A stretch of DNA of 64,000 nt from DASSUW01 sp963730535 (GTDB taxonomy: Bacteria > Actinomycetota > Thermoleophilia > Solirubrobacterales > Solirubrobacteraceae): NCBI GenBank assembly GCA_963730535.1, contig CAVSRU010000003.1, forward strand, positions 372,001 to 436,000, read 5' to 3'. The notes under the pieces were generated by a model. That model was not told the origin of the DNA. It did no database searches and saw nothing but the letters and a program-made list of their open reading frames with translations. How positions within the stretch are numbered: position 1 is the first letter of the stretch; each line of letters opens with the position of its first letter. Both the position numbers and the translations under genes were made by a program. Below are positions 53,237 to 62,559 of the stretch, piece by piece.

Positions 53237-55684
53237 CTACTTGCTCCGTGTGCAGGCGTTGCCGACCTGGACGCGCTGTCCGCGGTCGACCGTCACCTGG
53301 CGCGTCGCCTTCACCTTGCCGTCGGATCCGGTGCACGTGAGCGTCCAACTCTCCTTCACACCGGTCTCCAGAAGCGGCGTGGGCGACCGGAACGTCACGT
53401 TCCCGTTGAACCAGTCATCGGGCGGGCTCTGCACCTGGTCGTAGTTGACCATGTGCGCCGTGTACTGGCCGGGCGGCGGGTCGAACAGCGTGGCGTCCTC
53501 GGTGGTATCGCCGAACGCCGCCGACTGCGTGACCACGACACCGGCCGAGTTGACCACGTAGACGTCCCAGTCGGTATTCGGGTTCGACCACTCGATATGG
53601 ACCGTGAACGTACCGTTGTCGACACCGTTGGCCGGCCCCTGCACCGTGAAGGGGATCGACTCGTACGGCTGCGCCGGGTAGTTCACGTTCTCTGCCGGGA
53701 TCCCGGCCGGGTTCGCGAGCGTGGTCGTCGGCTGCGGCGGGCCGGTCGCATCCCGGCCGTGCCGGCCGGCGACGACTGGCCGCGTGGACGGGTTGACGTG
53801 CCACGCGAACGTCGGGGCGGCGACCTTCAGCTCCGAGCTGAGCATGTCCGGGAACTGGATCGGGTCGCCGATGACGGTGCCGAAGTCGTCCTGCCAGACC
53901 GGCGAGGTCGACGTCTGGAAGCTCTTCGAGATCCTCAGCGTCGAGCCCACGGGCGCAGCACCCTCGATCACCGAGTGATACGCCGTGTCGGCGGTGGCCT
54001 TCAACATCTCGTAGTAGGCCTCGCGGTTGCCGCCCTTTCCTGCACCCGCGGCCGGTGCCAGACCGAGGTACTCGGCTTCGACGCCGGTGGCATATGGCGG
54101 GTGGAACTCGCTCGGGCCGATCTCGAACGTGAAGCCGAAGCCGCCCGTCGACCAGAACGACCAGTCCTCCGTCGTCCCCGTCGTGTCATACAGGCCGAAC
54201 CCGGGGTCGTTGGAGTACCCGTTGTGCGCAGTCATCGCCGCGCCGAGTGCCTTGTACTGCGGCTCCTCGAGCGGGAACCCAAAGCTCGCCACCCCAGGCG
54301 GGCGCAGCACCAGGTTCGAGTAGGTGTGGTTCGTGATCAGGTTCGTCACCTGACGGTTGGACACCAGATCGCGGATGCTCTGCACTTCCGGCTCCGAGAA
54401 CGGAGCGTCGCCGCGGAACGTGTCGTCGAACCACGTCACGCTCGCTCCGGACCCGCCCCACAATCCGCCGTAGTTGCGATTCGGATCGGTGCCGCGGAGG
54501 CGGCCCGCCTTGTTGTCATCACAGGCATGGCGCCGGTACTGAGACGGCGTCGACTGCGACACCGCGCAGTTCTTCCGCTTCATCTCGTAGTCGAAGAGCG
54601 AGAAGTCGCCCAGCGGGGCGGCCTCGCGCGAGATGTTGAACCCGTCGGGGTTCACCACCGGCACAACGATCGTGCGCGTCTGCTGCACGAGCGACGTCGT
54701 TCGGCTGTCCGCGCCGTAGTTGCGGAGCAGGTCGTACGCGAACTCGATCGTGTGCTCCGACGAGGGCCACTCACGAGCGTGGTGCACGCCCATGTTCAGG
54801 AAGATGGGCTTGCCGTCCTGCGTGTTCGCTGCGTTCAACGTGATCTCGATCCCGTTCACGTCACGGCCCAGCACACTCTTGTACCTGAGCGTGAGCGGCT
54901 TCACGAGCAGCGGGTACTGCTGCGCGAGCTGCTTCATCTCGAAGTCGTAGTCGGCCAGATGCCGGTAGCTGTCCCGGCCGCTCGGGAGCGCGGAGGTCGC
55001 GGCGGCCGAGGCGAAGCGCCGGTCCTTGGCCTGGTTGCGTCGTGTTCGTGCAGCCAGGTCGGCGATGCGGACGCGGTAGCGGAATCCGGCGCGACGAAGG
55101 GTGCGAGCATCGCGACGGCCGTGCAGCACGACCTCGACCGAGTTGGCGTCGCCGTGCTCGGTCAGATCGAGGCCGAGCCCCTGCAGCCGCTCCTTGTCCG
55201 CCCGCTGGCGTGTGATCACGTCGACCACTCGGACCTTGCCGGCGGTCTTCTTCTTCGCGATCGCGGTGAATCGGGCGGACACCTTCGCGCTCGGGGCGTC
55301 GCCGCGATAGCGGCACGCCTGCACCGTCAGGCGCTCACCCTTGCGCACGAACCCTTCAGCCAGCTCGTTTCCGGCGAACCCGGCCGAGCCCGCCACGACA
55401 CGGCCCTTGGCGCCGAAGATCGCAAGATCCCAGTCGCCGGCCGAGCGGAGCGTGACGCTCGCGATGCTGCGCGACGGCGCGGTGACCCGGAACGTGTCAC
55501 GTCCGGCAGCACGGGGCGCAAGGCTGCGGTGGCATGGGCCGGCGCTCGTGGCGCCCGCGGTTACGGTGCGTGCCGCGGCCAAGCTCGGTGACGCGGCTGA
55601 CACCGTGCACAGCACGGCGAGCACCAGTCCGCGCGCGACCCCCCTGCGGGACACCGTCCCCGCGCTCGTGAGCGACAAGCTCAT
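53237..55684 (-). CDS. Secreted M14-family zinc carboxypeptidase
   Basis: 815-residue exported metallopeptidase. Signal peptide at about 1-37, a ~180-residue N-terminal beta-rich region, then the M14 catalytic domain: zinc ligands His-x-x-Glu in VHHAREWPS (about residue 300), TDPNRNYGG substrate region, third His in NHTYSN, general-base Glu in TFEIGPSEFHPP (about 518). The last ~250 residues form beta-rich domains (WDVYVVNSAGVVV; TWTLTC-like ending) suggestive of a pre-peptidase C-terminal (PPC) module. GGGAGGGA ribosome site before ATG 55682-55684; a start 14 codons upstream is also open. Confidence 0.88.
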   Translation of the reverse strand: MSLSLTSAGTVSRRGVARGLVLAVLCTVSAASPSLAAARTVTAGATSAGPCHRSLAPRAAGRDTFRVTAPSRSIASVTLRSAGDWDLAIFGAKGRVVAGSAGFAGNELAEGFVRKGERLTVQACRYRGDAPSAKVSARFTAIAKKKTAGKVRVVDVITRQRADKERLQGLGLDLTEHGDANSVEVVLHGRRDARTLRRAGFRYRVRIADLAARTRRNQAKDRRFASAAATSALPSGRDSYRHLADYDFEMKQLAQQYPLLVKPLTLRYKSVLGRDVNGIEITLNAANTQDGKPIFLNMGVHHAREWPSSEHTIEFAYDLLRNYGADSRTTSLVQQTRTIVVPVVNPDGFNISREAAPLGDFSLFDYEMKRKNCAVSQSTPSQYRRHACDDNKAGRLRGTDPNRNYGGLWGGSGASVTWFDDTFRGDAPFSEPEVQSIRDLVSNRQVTNLITNHTYSNLVLRPPGVASFGFPLEEPQYKALGAAMTAHNGYSNDPGFGLYDTTGTTEDWSFWSTGGFGFTFEIGPSEFHPPYATGVEAEYLGLAPAAGAGKGGNREAYYEMLKATADTAYHSVIEGAAPVGSTLRISKSFQTSTSPVWQDDFGTVIGDPIQFPDMLSSELKVAAPTFAWHVNPSTRPVVAGRHGRDATGPPQPTTTLANPAGIPAENVNYPAQPYESIPFTVQGPANGVDNGTFTVHIEWSNPNTDWDVYVVNSAGVVVTQSAAFGDTTEDATLFDPPPGQYTAHMVNYDQVQSPPDDWFNGNVTFRSPTPLLETGVKESWTLTCTGSDGKVKATRQVTVDRGQRVQVGNACTRSK

Positions 55685-55925
55685 CAGAATCCCTCCCCCG
55701 TTGTGATGCCCGGCTCCTGCGGCCAAGGGCGGCCGTAAAGAGAGCCTAAAGGAGTCCAGGCCGAACGGCCACTTTTCCGTGGCACTCCCGGGTCATCCTC
55801 CCGCTCCCCTCATGGGTCGAGCCCGGGATCACCCTCGTCGCCATTCGGTCGCACGATGCGGGCGGCCGTGGCCGGGCGCAAGATCGAGGTCTGAACAACC
55901 TGATCGCCTCCGGAAAGGCAAGCCA

Positions 55926-56753
55926 ATGATCGTTCTCTATGTCGTTGTCGCTGTGCTACTGGTGGGTCTCGTCGCGAGTGTCCGGATCCTCAAGCAGTAC
56001 GAGCGCGCCGTCCAGTTCAGGCTCGGGCGCGTCCAGGACGGCGCGCGAGGACCCGGCTTGATCTTCATCATCCCGCTGATCGACCGCGTCCACAGGGTCT
56101 CACTGCGGATCGTGACGATGCCGATCCAGTCGCAGGGGATCATCACGCGCGACAACGTGAGCGTCGACGTGTCCGCCGTCGCCTATTACCGGGTCGAGGA
56201 CGCGATCCGCTCGGTGGTCGCGATCGAGAACGTCGCCGCGGCCATCAACCAGATCGCCCAGACGACGCTGCGGGCGGTCGTGGGTCGCCACACGCTCGAC
56301 GAGACGCTGTCGGAGACCGAGACGATCAACCAGAACATCCGCGAGATCCTCGACATCCAGACCGAGGAGTGGGGCGTGAAGGTCACGACCGTCGAGCTCA
56401 AGGACATCCAGCTGCCCGAGGGCATGCAGCGCGCGATGGCCCGCCAGGCCGAGGCGGAGCGCGAGAAGCGGGCCAAGATCATCGCCGCCGAGGGCGAGGC
56501 GCTGGCCGCCGGCGAGCTCGGGCGCGCGTCGGACGTGATGCTGGCCCACCCGCTGGCGCTGCAGCTGCGCAATCTGCAGACGATGGTCGAGATCGGAGTC
56601 GACAAGAACTCCACGCTCGTGTTCCCGGCGCCGCTGATGAGCACGATCGGCGAGCTGGGCGCGTTCCTGGCCCGCGAGAACGCCGCAGCGGGCAACCTGC
56701 CCAGCGAGCCCGTCTCGCCGGTGCCGTCCAACGGTGACGTAGCGCGGTCATGA
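55926..56753 (+). CDS. Slipin/stomatin-like SPFH (Band 7) protein
   Basis: 275-residue membrane scaffold. One N-terminal hairpin helix (YVVVAVLLVGLVASVRIL), the SPFH core (VQFRLGRV, GPGLIFIIPLIDRVHRVSLRIVTMP, QGIITRDNVSVDVSAVAYYRVEDA) and the flotillin-like helix QAEAEREKRAKIIAAEGEALAAGEL. Slipins form membrane microdomains and often pair with an NfeD protease partner, which is not present here. ATG 55926. Confidence 0.9.
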   Translation: MIVLYVVVAVLLVGLVASVRILKQYERAVQFRLGRVQDGARGPGLIFIIPLIDRVHRVSLRIVTMPIQSQGIITRDNVSVDVSAVAYYRVEDAIRSVVAIENVAAAINQIAQTTLRAVVGRHTLDETLSETETINQNIREILDIQTEEWGVKVTTVELKDIQLPEGMQRAMARQAEAEREKRAKIIAAEGEALAAGELGRASDVMLAHPLALQLRNLQTMVEIGVDKNSTLVFPAPLMSTIGELGAFLARENAAAGNLPSEPVSPVPSNGDVARS

Positions 56754-56798
56754 CGTGACGCCCAGCCAGCGGCTGTCGGGCACGTTAGGGTCGCGACA

Positions 56799-57650
56799 GT
56801 GCCGTCGCTGACCACCGCTGATGGCCGCACGCTCGCGTGGCGCGTGCGCGGTTCGGGGCCACCGCTCGTGCTCCATCCGGGCGGGCCGGGATGCTCGTCC
56901 GAGTACTTCGGCGAGTTGCCGGAGCTGGCGAGCGCGCGAACGCTGCTGCTGCTCGACCCGCGGGGCACCGGCGCTTCCGACCGGCCAGCCGATCCGTCGG
57001 GCTACGACCTCGAGGACTACGCGGCCGACATCGAGGCGCTCCGTGCCCATCTCGGCCTGGAGCGTCTGGACCTGCTCGGCCACTCCCACGGCGGGTTCGT
57101 TGCGATGACGTGGGCGAGCACGCACCCCGACCGGGTCGGACGCTTGATCATCGCCAGCAGCGCGCCGCGTTTCACGCCCGCGACCCGCAAGATGCGTGCA
57201 GCGCGCATCGCCTCGCACGAGGGTAGGCCCTACTACGAGGACTCGGTCGCCGCATTCGCCGCCCACGAGGCCGGCGAGTTTGCAAGCGATGCCGAGCTCT
57301 CGGCGTTATCCGCGCGCGAAAGCCGCGTGTTCGTGCCCGTCGGCATCGATGCGAGCGGAATCCTCGGGGCGTTACGGCGCGCCGGCAACAACGCCGACGC
57401 ACTGCGACATTTCAACTCGAGGATCGCGGCTGGAATGGATCAGCGCGCCGCGCTCGCATCCGTGACGTCGCCGACGCTCGTCCTCGTCGGCGAGCTCGAC
57501 GCGTTCGGCATCGCGCCGGGCGAGGAGATCGCGGCCGCGCTGCCCGATGCAACGCTGGCCGTGCTCCCGCGCGCAGATCACTTTCCATTCCTGGAGAGCG
57601 CCGACCATCGCGCCGCCTGGTCTCGCGCCGTCGTCGAGTTCCTCGAATAG
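56799..57650 (+). CDS. Alpha/beta hydrolase, proline iminopeptidase-like
   Basis: 283 residues. HPGGPGCSSEYF oxyanion motif (HGGPG type), DPRGTGAS, nucleophile Ser in GHSHGGFVAM, acid Asp in LVGELDAFG and His in PRADHFPFLE. The length and HPGGPG motif suit the S33 aminopeptidase/haloalkane group. GTG start 56799. Cytosolic; substrate unknown. Confidence 0.85.
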   Translation: MPSLTTADGRTLAWRVRGSGPPLVLHPGGPGCSSEYFGELPELASARTLLLLDPRGTGASDRPADPSGYDLEDYAADIEALRAHLGLERLDLLGHSHGGFVAMTWASTHPDRVGRLIIASSAPRFTPATRKMRAARIASHEGRPYYEDSVAAFAAHEAGEFASDAELSALSARESRVFVPVGIDASGILGALRRAGNNADALRHFNSRIAAGMDQRAALASVTSPTLVLVGELDAFGIAPGEEIAAALPDATLAVLPRADHFPFLESADHRAAWSRAVVEFLE

Positions 57651-57720
57651 CTGGTGTGAATCCACACCGCACGGAACGGCGACGACGTCCGCCTCGCGCG
57701 CGAGGCGGACGCCGACGCGG

Positions 57721-58194
57721 CTAGGTGGCCACTCGCGTGACGCGGCGGCGGACGCGCAGGCGGCGGACTCGGGTTGCGCTGGCCGCGACGATCGCCAGCG
57801 CGACAGCGGCCGAAAGCGCGAGCGGCAGCCACGGAGTGTCGTCCGAGGGGGCGGGCGACTGTGCGACGGTCAGCGGCGCGGGCTTGCCGTATGACGAGTA
57901 GTAGCGCTCCTGCGCCTGCGCGGCGGACGTGCCGCCGCCGATCGTCTCGGCGTCGTCATAGGACGAGTAGTAGCGCTCCTGTGCGAGCGCCGCGGCCGAC
58001 TGCGCGGCGGACGTGCCGCCATCGATCGTCTCGGCGTCGTCGTACGACGAGTAGTAGCGCTCCTGGGCGAGCGCCGCGGCATCGTTCGTGGTCGTGGAGG
58101 CGGGCGAGTCGAGCATCGCGGACGCGGACGCCGGGACTACGAGGCACGAGGACGCGACGATGGCGGCTAGTGCACGGCGGGTGCTGAACTTCAT
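57721..58194 (-). CDS. Secreted/anchored protein with three QERYYSSY repeats
   Basis: 157 residues: signal peptide (about 1-26), three tandem copies of a unit reading AQERYYSSYDDAETI-GGTSAA (third copy shortened to AQERYYSSYGKP), a Pro/Ser linker, and one C-terminal membrane helix (LPLALSAAVALAIVAAS) followed by an Arg-rich stop-transfer tail. This is a surface anchor layout. The repeats are near-identical at the DNA level too, suggesting recent expansion or recombination-driven length change. Function unknown. Confidence 0.75.
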   Translation of the reverse strand: MKFSTRRALAAIVASSCLVVPASASAMLDSPASTTTNDAAALAQERYYSSYDDAETIDGGTSAAQSAAALAQERYYSSYDDAETIGGGTSAAQAQERYYSSYGKPAPLTVAQSPAPSDDTPWLPLALSAAVALAIVAASATRVRRLRVRRRVTRVAT

Positions 58195-58535
58195 GAGAGG
58201 GCTCTCCTCGGGTGGTAGATGTGAGCCGCACCGTGTTGTCTGTGCGGGAGCGGTGGCTGGACGCTGCGAACCGTCGCCGGTCGCGGTTGCACCGCTCTTG
58301 CGTGGCGCTTACACCGGGTGTGAGCGGGCGTGGGGTACCCGCGAGTCATCCCAGCCGCTCCGCTTACGCACCGGCCTGCGCTGACTGCTGCGCGTCGTCC
58401 CAAAGGCGAGTCTGGCCGACTACATCCACCTGGCCGTCCAGCTGGAGGTGAGGTCGCCACTGTCGTCGCGGTAGGACACCTCGCCGAGCTTGTAATCGCT
58501 GCCCGTTCCTGCGACGGTTGGCGAAGCCTGACGCT
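58195..58535. other. Non-coding gap with a possible gene fragment
   Basis: 341 bases between the repeat protein and a lipoprotein gene. On the minus strand a frame without a start (58420-58530) encodes DYKLGEVSYRDDSGDLTSSW and ends with TAG; its codon usage looks coding, so it may be the tail of a lost gene. Nothing else is recognisable. Confidence 0.3.
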
Positions 58536-59027
58536 ATGCGGCTTCTCTGCGTATGTCCTGTGATCGTCGGGGCGCTGGGCCTCGCCGGATGTGGCGATGA
58601 GCAGCCTGCGCGATCACCGAGTCAGGGGAGCTCAAAGGCGGCAGCCATCACCTTCGCGTTGCACGAGGAGAATCACTCGGGCCGCAACGGCGAGGCGACC
58701 CTGGAAGCGGCCGAGGCGACCGCTTCGGTGCCGGGCGGCGGTAAACGCGAGGGGACGCGGGTGACGATCAGGATCACCCCCGACACCGGCGGGAGCAACC
58801 CGGCCCACATCCACGACGTGACGTGTGCCCAGTATCGGGCCATGGACAGCTTTGGCGAGCAGCTGGCGACGGTCGAGGACGGGCTGAGCGCGCTCGATCA
58901 CGGGCGGTCCGAGACCGTGATCGCGACAGAGCTGACAGCGCGCACGAACGGCGGCTATTCGATCAATGTGCACAAGCCCGCGCACCCGTACGAAGTGATC
59001 GCATGCGGGGACATCCCACGCGGCTGA
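58536..59027 (+). CDS. Lipoprotein, possible SOD/CHRD-like domain
   Basis: 163 residues. Lipobox LGLAGCG after a short signal (MRLLCVCPVIVGALG), so it should be lipid-anchored outside. The mature part is a small beta-rich domain (ATASVPGGGKREGTRVTIRI, NPAHIHDVTC, YSINVHKP, VIACGDIP) resembling CHRD/Cu-Zn-SOD-like folds in the HIHD and VH pattern, but the copper ligands are not complete. ATG 58536. Function unknown. Confidence 0.65.
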   Translation: MRLLCVCPVIVGALGLAGCGDEQPARSPSQGSSKAAAITFALHEENHSGRNGEATLEAAEATASVPGGGKREGTRVTIRITPDTGGSNPAHIHDVTCAQYRAMDSFGEQLATVEDGLSALDHGRSETVIATELTARTNGGYSINVHKPAHPYEVIACGDIPRG

Positions 59028-59158
59028 ACGTCCCGCAGTCGTGACCTAGCGAGGCACCGGGCACTGCCGCTTATGCGTTGTTGCGACAGCGACGGTGCGC
59101 GAGCCCCCACCGATGACGGGCTCGCAGGCGCCGCCGCCGTGCCTATGCACGGAGGTTT

Positions 59159-59599
59159 TCAGCTGAGCTGCTCGGCCACTCCGATGATGATGCCCTCAGG
59201 CCCACGCAGGAAGCAGACCCGATAGAGGTCCTCGTACTGCGCGATCTCGTCGAGGAGTTCGGCACCGTGGCTTCGCAGGCGGGCAACGACGTCGTCGATG
59301 TCGTCGACAGCGAACATGATGCGGCGTATGCCCAGTGTGTTCGCCGGCGCGTTCTCCGGCTCGGCTCTGACCGCGGGCGGCGTGTGGAACTTCGTCAGCT
59401 CGACCCGGCCGTGGCCGTCCGGGGTCCGCATCATGGCGATGTCGGCACGCACGCCGTCGAGCCCGATGGTGCGGTCCACCCACGGCCCCTCGACCAGCGT
59501 CTGGCCTTCCAGTTCCATCCCGAGCTCGGCGAAGAACGCCTTGGCGGCCTCGAGGTCCTCGACGACGATGAGCACGTTGTCCATCCGCTTGAGCGTCAT
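59159..59599 (-). CDS. VOC family protein
   Basis: 146 residues: RMDNVLIVVEDLEAAKAFFAELGM, DRTIGLDGVRADIAMMRTPDG, RIMFAVDDIDDVVARLRSHGAEL and CFLRGPEGIIIGVAEQL. Complete two-module glyoxalase fold. ATG at 59597-59599; an upstream GTG extension (to 59722) looks non-coding. Probable paralogue of the gene at 51.9 kb. Confidence 0.82.
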   Translation of the reverse strand: MTLKRMDNVLIVVEDLEAAKAFFAELGMELEGQTLVEGPWVDRTIGLDGVRADIAMMRTPDGHGRVELTKFHTPPAVRAEPENAPANTLGIRRIMFAVDDIDDVVARLRSHGAELLDEIAQYEDLYRVCFLRGPEGIIIGVAEQLS

Positions 59600-59711
59600 T
59601 CTTGTTCGGGTCTCCTGGTGTCGTGGGCCGCGCCTGTCATGGCCCTTCACCTGGTGAGCGGAGCCGGTCAGAGGTTCTCGACATGCAAGCACTCTTCTGG
59701 CTAGGGAATCC

Positions 59712-60195
59712 CTAAGCGGCACGGATGCACGGGCGGCTGGAGGCCGGCGTGATGCCTCGGACGGTGCGGTGTCGCCATGGCTCGTGCTCGTGCGTGAGCC
59801 AGACCAGCTCGGGGTCGAGCGCTAGGACCCGCTGCTGGCCTTCGGTGTGCGGCTCGTCGAGCTCGCCGAACCACACCGCGACGTCGCCGCCGACGATGAC
59901 CGGGCGCCCGCCGGTCTCGATGACGACCATCTGCATGCCGGGTGTGTGGCCCGGTGCTGGGACGAGTCGGAGCCCGGGAAGCAGCTCGAGCTCGCCGTCG
60001 ACCGGCACGTACCGCACGCCGGGCGCCTCGACCCACTCGCGAATGGTGTAGCCGTCCTCGCTGCGCGCGTCGTCGAGCTCCCGGCGCTGGACGTAGATCG
60101 GCGTGACGTGCACGCAGACCGGCATCCGCTCGCCCTCAGAGCAGACAGGTCGGCAACGAAGACTGGCGTGACGGTGATCGAGGCGGGGGCGTTCA
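59712..60195 (-). pseudogene. MBL-fold hydrolase, internally deleted
   Basis: The gene appears to start at ATG 60193-60195, overlapping the ECF sigma stop (ATGA), and reads ITVTPVFVADLSA for ~20 codons; then the frame breaks. A second frame from about 60125 encodes only the C-terminal half of a lactonase-like metallo-beta-lactamase protein (PIYVQRRELDDARSEDGYTI, LRLVPAPGHTPGMQM, VGGDVAVWFGELD, LTHEHEPWR). The HxHxDH metal motif, which should lie between these parts, is gone, so ~100 codons are missing. Not expected to be active. Confidence 0.7.
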
Positions 60196-61179
60196 TCTCG
60201 GACCGACCGCCGCGCTGAGCGTGGCCGGCAGGTCGAAGTGCTCGAACACCGCACCGTCGAAGGTGACGATCTCGGTGACGACCCCGTCCTGCACCCGTAG
60301 GACGTCGATCGCCAGTCGTTCGTACGCGGCGTCGCCCGGCTTGCGCACGTAGCCCGCGACCGCGGGCTGACCGTTGGCGCGGGTGACCACGCACCGCATG
60401 CTGCCGAACGCCTCCGATCCGAACCCGCCGTCGATCCAGCCCTGCACGACCGTGCTTCGGCCGGTCCAGACGCCGGGCGTCGGCGGCATCGAGAAGCGAA
60501 CGTCCTCGTGCATGAGCGCGGCCAAGCCCTCGGCGTCGGCGCGCTCGCTGCACTCGACGTAGCGGGCGAGCAGCTCCCGCTCGGCGGCGGTCGGCTCGGC
60601 GGCGGGTTGCCACGCCTCGCGGTCCTCGGGCAGGCTCTCCCGCAACCCAGCCCGCGCGCGCTGCAGCGCGGAGTTCACCGACGCCTCTGTCGTCTCGAGC
60701 AGGCGCCCGGTCTCCTTCGCGGAGCAGCCGAGGACGTCGCGCAGCACGAGCACGGCCCGCGGCAGCGGCGCGAGGTGCTGGATCGCGGCGATGAACGCCA
60801 GCTCGACGGTCTCCTTGGCGAGCGCCACGTCCTCCGGGCCCTCGCGCCGGTCGGGCAGCTGCTCGAGGAGCTCGTCGGGATAGGGCTGCAGCCACGCGAC
60901 CTCGCCGCTCGCGCTCGGCCGCCGCGGGCGCTTGTCGAGCGCGTCGAGGCAGGCGTTCGTCGCGATCCGGTACAGCCACGCGCGAACCGACGCGCGGCCC
61001 TCGTACGTCTCGCGCCGGCGCCACGCGCGCAGGAACGCCTCCTGGACGAGGTCCTCGGCCTCCTCGAACGACCCGAGAAGGCGGTAGCAGTGGACGTGCA
61101 ACTCGCGGCGGTGCGGCTCGACGCGGGCACCGAAGGCCTGCTCGTCGAGCGGCCGGAGGTCGTCAGTGATGGAGCTCAT
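60193..61179 (-). CDS. ECF sigma factor with SnoaL-like C-terminal domain
   Basis: 328-residue ECF41/SigG-like sigma factor (TIGR02960 type). Sigma-2: HCYRLLGSFEEAEDLVQEAFLRAW, WLYRIATNACLDAL; sigma-4: LPRAVLVLRDVLGCSAKETGRLLETTEASVNSAL. The last ~130 residues form an NTF2/SnoaL domain (YVECSERADAEGLAALMHEDVRFSMPP; DVLRVQDGVVTEIVTFDG), which in this group replaces a separate anti-sigma and tunes activity. ATG at 61177-61179. Its stop overlaps the start of the deleted MBL gene, likely once its partner. Confidence 0.92.
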   Translation of the reverse strand: MSSITDDLRPLDEQAFGARVEPHRRELHVHCYRLLGSFEEAEDLVQEAFLRAWRRRETYEGRASVRAWLYRIATNACLDALDKRPRRPSASGEVAWLQPYPDELLEQLPDRREGPEDVALAKETVELAFIAAIQHLAPLPRAVLVLRDVLGCSAKETGRLLETTEASVNSALQRARAGLRESLPEDREAWQPAAEPTAAERELLARYVECSERADAEGLAALMHEDVRFSMPPTPGVWTGRSTVVQGWIDGGFGSEAFGSMRCVVTRANGQPAVAGYVRKPGDAAYERLAIDVLRVQDGVVTEIVTFDGAVFEHFDLPATLSAAVGPR

Positions 61180-61306
61180 AGTGTGTGTGACGGCGGGCGG
61201 CCCGAAAGCTCATCACCCGGCGCCGTGCAGCGTCTCGAGGACGTTGCCGCAATCGAGGGTGCTTCATTGCGCAGAGTTCCACAGCACGCGCCGGGCAGTA
61301 CTAGCG

Positions 61307-62164
61307 TCAGTCGACGCGGACGCTGTTGAGCCGGCTGACCCATTCGGGGTCGGCGTGGTCGAAGAACAGCGTCGTGCCGGTGTCCATCGCCGCGATGCGG
61401 TCCATCTCGTCGTCGGTGAGCTCGAAGTCGAAGACGTCTATGTTCTCGCGCATCCGCTCGAGGCGGACGGACTTGGGGATGACGACGACGTCTCGCTGGA
61501 TGAGCCAGCGCAGGACGACCTGGGCGACGGACTTGCCGTGCGCGGCGCCGATCTCGCTGAGGGTCGGGTCGGAGAAGATGTTGTTCTGGCCCTCTGCGAA
61601 CGGGCCCCAGGACTCGATCTGGACGCCGTGCTCGCGCATGAGCTCCTCGTCGGCGGTGCGCTGGTTGAACGGGTGCGTCTCGATCTGGTTGACAGCCGGC
61701 GTGATCTCGTTGTGGGCGATGAGGTCCGCGAGCCGGTCGGGGTAGAAGTTCGACACGCCGATCGCTTTGGCTATGCCCTCGCGGGTGAGCTCCTGCATCG
61801 CCCGCCAGGAGCTGTAGTAGTCGCCGAGGGGCTGGTGGATCAGGTACAGGTCCACGTAGTCGAGGCCGAGTCGCTTCAGGGACGCCTCGAACGCACGCCT
61901 GGCGTTGCCCTCGCCGACGTCCTGGATCCAGAGCTTGGTGGTCACGAACAGCTCGCTGCGCGGGATGCCGCTGGCGGCGATCGCGCGGCCCACTGCTTCC
62001 TCGTTCCGGTAGGCGGCGGCGGTGTCCAGCGAGCGGTAGCCGGCGACAAGTGCGTCGCTGACGGCCTGCTCGGTCTGCTCGGCGGGGATCTGGTAGACGC
62101 CGAAGCCGAGGACCGGCATCGTGACGCCGTTGTTGAGAGTGAGCTGGGGGATCTCGTTCGTCAT
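61307..62164 (-). CDS. Aldo/keto reductase
   Basis: 285-residue NADPH-dependent reductase. Catalytic tetrad is visible: Asp in SLDTAAAYRNE, Tyr in the same segment, Lys in VTTKLW, His in LIHQPLG; cofactor motif VVIPKSVRLERMREN. Similar in length and layout to 2,5-diketo-D-gluconate reductase-like AKRs (DkgA/DkgB). ATG at 62162-62164; the GYD-domain gene lies 11 bases upstream on the same strand. Confidence 0.93.
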   Translation of the reverse strand: MTNEIPQLTLNNGVTMPVLGFGVYQIPAEQTEQAVSDALVAGYRSLDTAAAYRNEEAVGRAIAASGIPRSELFVTTKLWIQDVGEGNARRAFEASLKRLGLDYVDLYLIHQPLGDYYSSWRAMQELTREGIAKAIGVSNFYPDRLADLIAHNEITPAVNQIETHPFNQRTADEELMREHGVQIESWGPFAEGQNNIFSDPTLSEIGAAHGKSVAQVVLRWLIQRDVVVIPKSVRLERMRENIDVFDFELTDDEMDRIAAMDTGTTLFFDHADPEWVSRLNSVRVD

Positions 62165-62175
62165 GTCGGCGGCGT

Positions 62176-62502
62176 CTAGCCGCCGGGCCGTCGGTACTGG
62201 ACCTGCCCGGCCTTGCTCAGCGCCTCGATCGTTTCGTCGACGGTCATGAGCACCGTCGTTTCCAGCGAGCTGAGCGCACCGCCGCCACTGATCGCCAGCA
62301 CAACCGCGGCCATGGACACGTTGTCGGGAGCCTCCCAGAGGTTGTAGCCGTCATGGGTGCCGAAGGCGTACCAGAACCCGTGGAGCTTCCCACCGACCGA
62401 TTCGATGTACGTCTGGGCGGCCTTGCGGCGGTCCTCTGGGTTATCGATGAGCCTGGCCCACGTCTCCGGCGTGTAGCTGAACCTCGTTAGGTAGAGCGGC
62501 AT
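62176..62502 (-). CDS. GYD domain protein
   Basis: 108 residues: LYLTRFSYTPETWARLIDNPEDRR, then GKLHGFWYAFGTHDGYNLWEAPDN with the Gly-Tyr-Asn/Asp motif that names the family, and a C-terminal helix (TVDETIEALSKAG). Dimeric alpha-beta fold of unknown function. ATG at 62500-62502; probably one operon with the reductase. Confidence 0.82.
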   Translation of the reverse strand: MPLYLTRFSYTPETWARLIDNPEDRRKAAQTYIESVGGKLHGFWYAFGTHDGYNLWEAPDNVSMAAVVLAISGGGALSSLETTVLMTVDETIEALSKAGQVQYRRPGG

Positions 62503-62559
62503 CGTCCCTCCTCTGGTTGCGCAACTCAGCGCGGCTGTTCCAAGAGGCAGCAGCGTAAT

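Noticed and set aside
53018..55591. 857-codon plus-strand open frame opposite the M14 carboxypeptidase
   Set aside because: Arg/Val/His-rich composition and no domain; the minus strand encodes a full peptidase with signal peptide, zinc motif and proper start. High GC keeps the antisense frame open.
57163..57180. GTTTCACG near 57.17 kb as a parS half-site
   Set aside because: Inside a hydrolase gene with no inverted partner; chance match.
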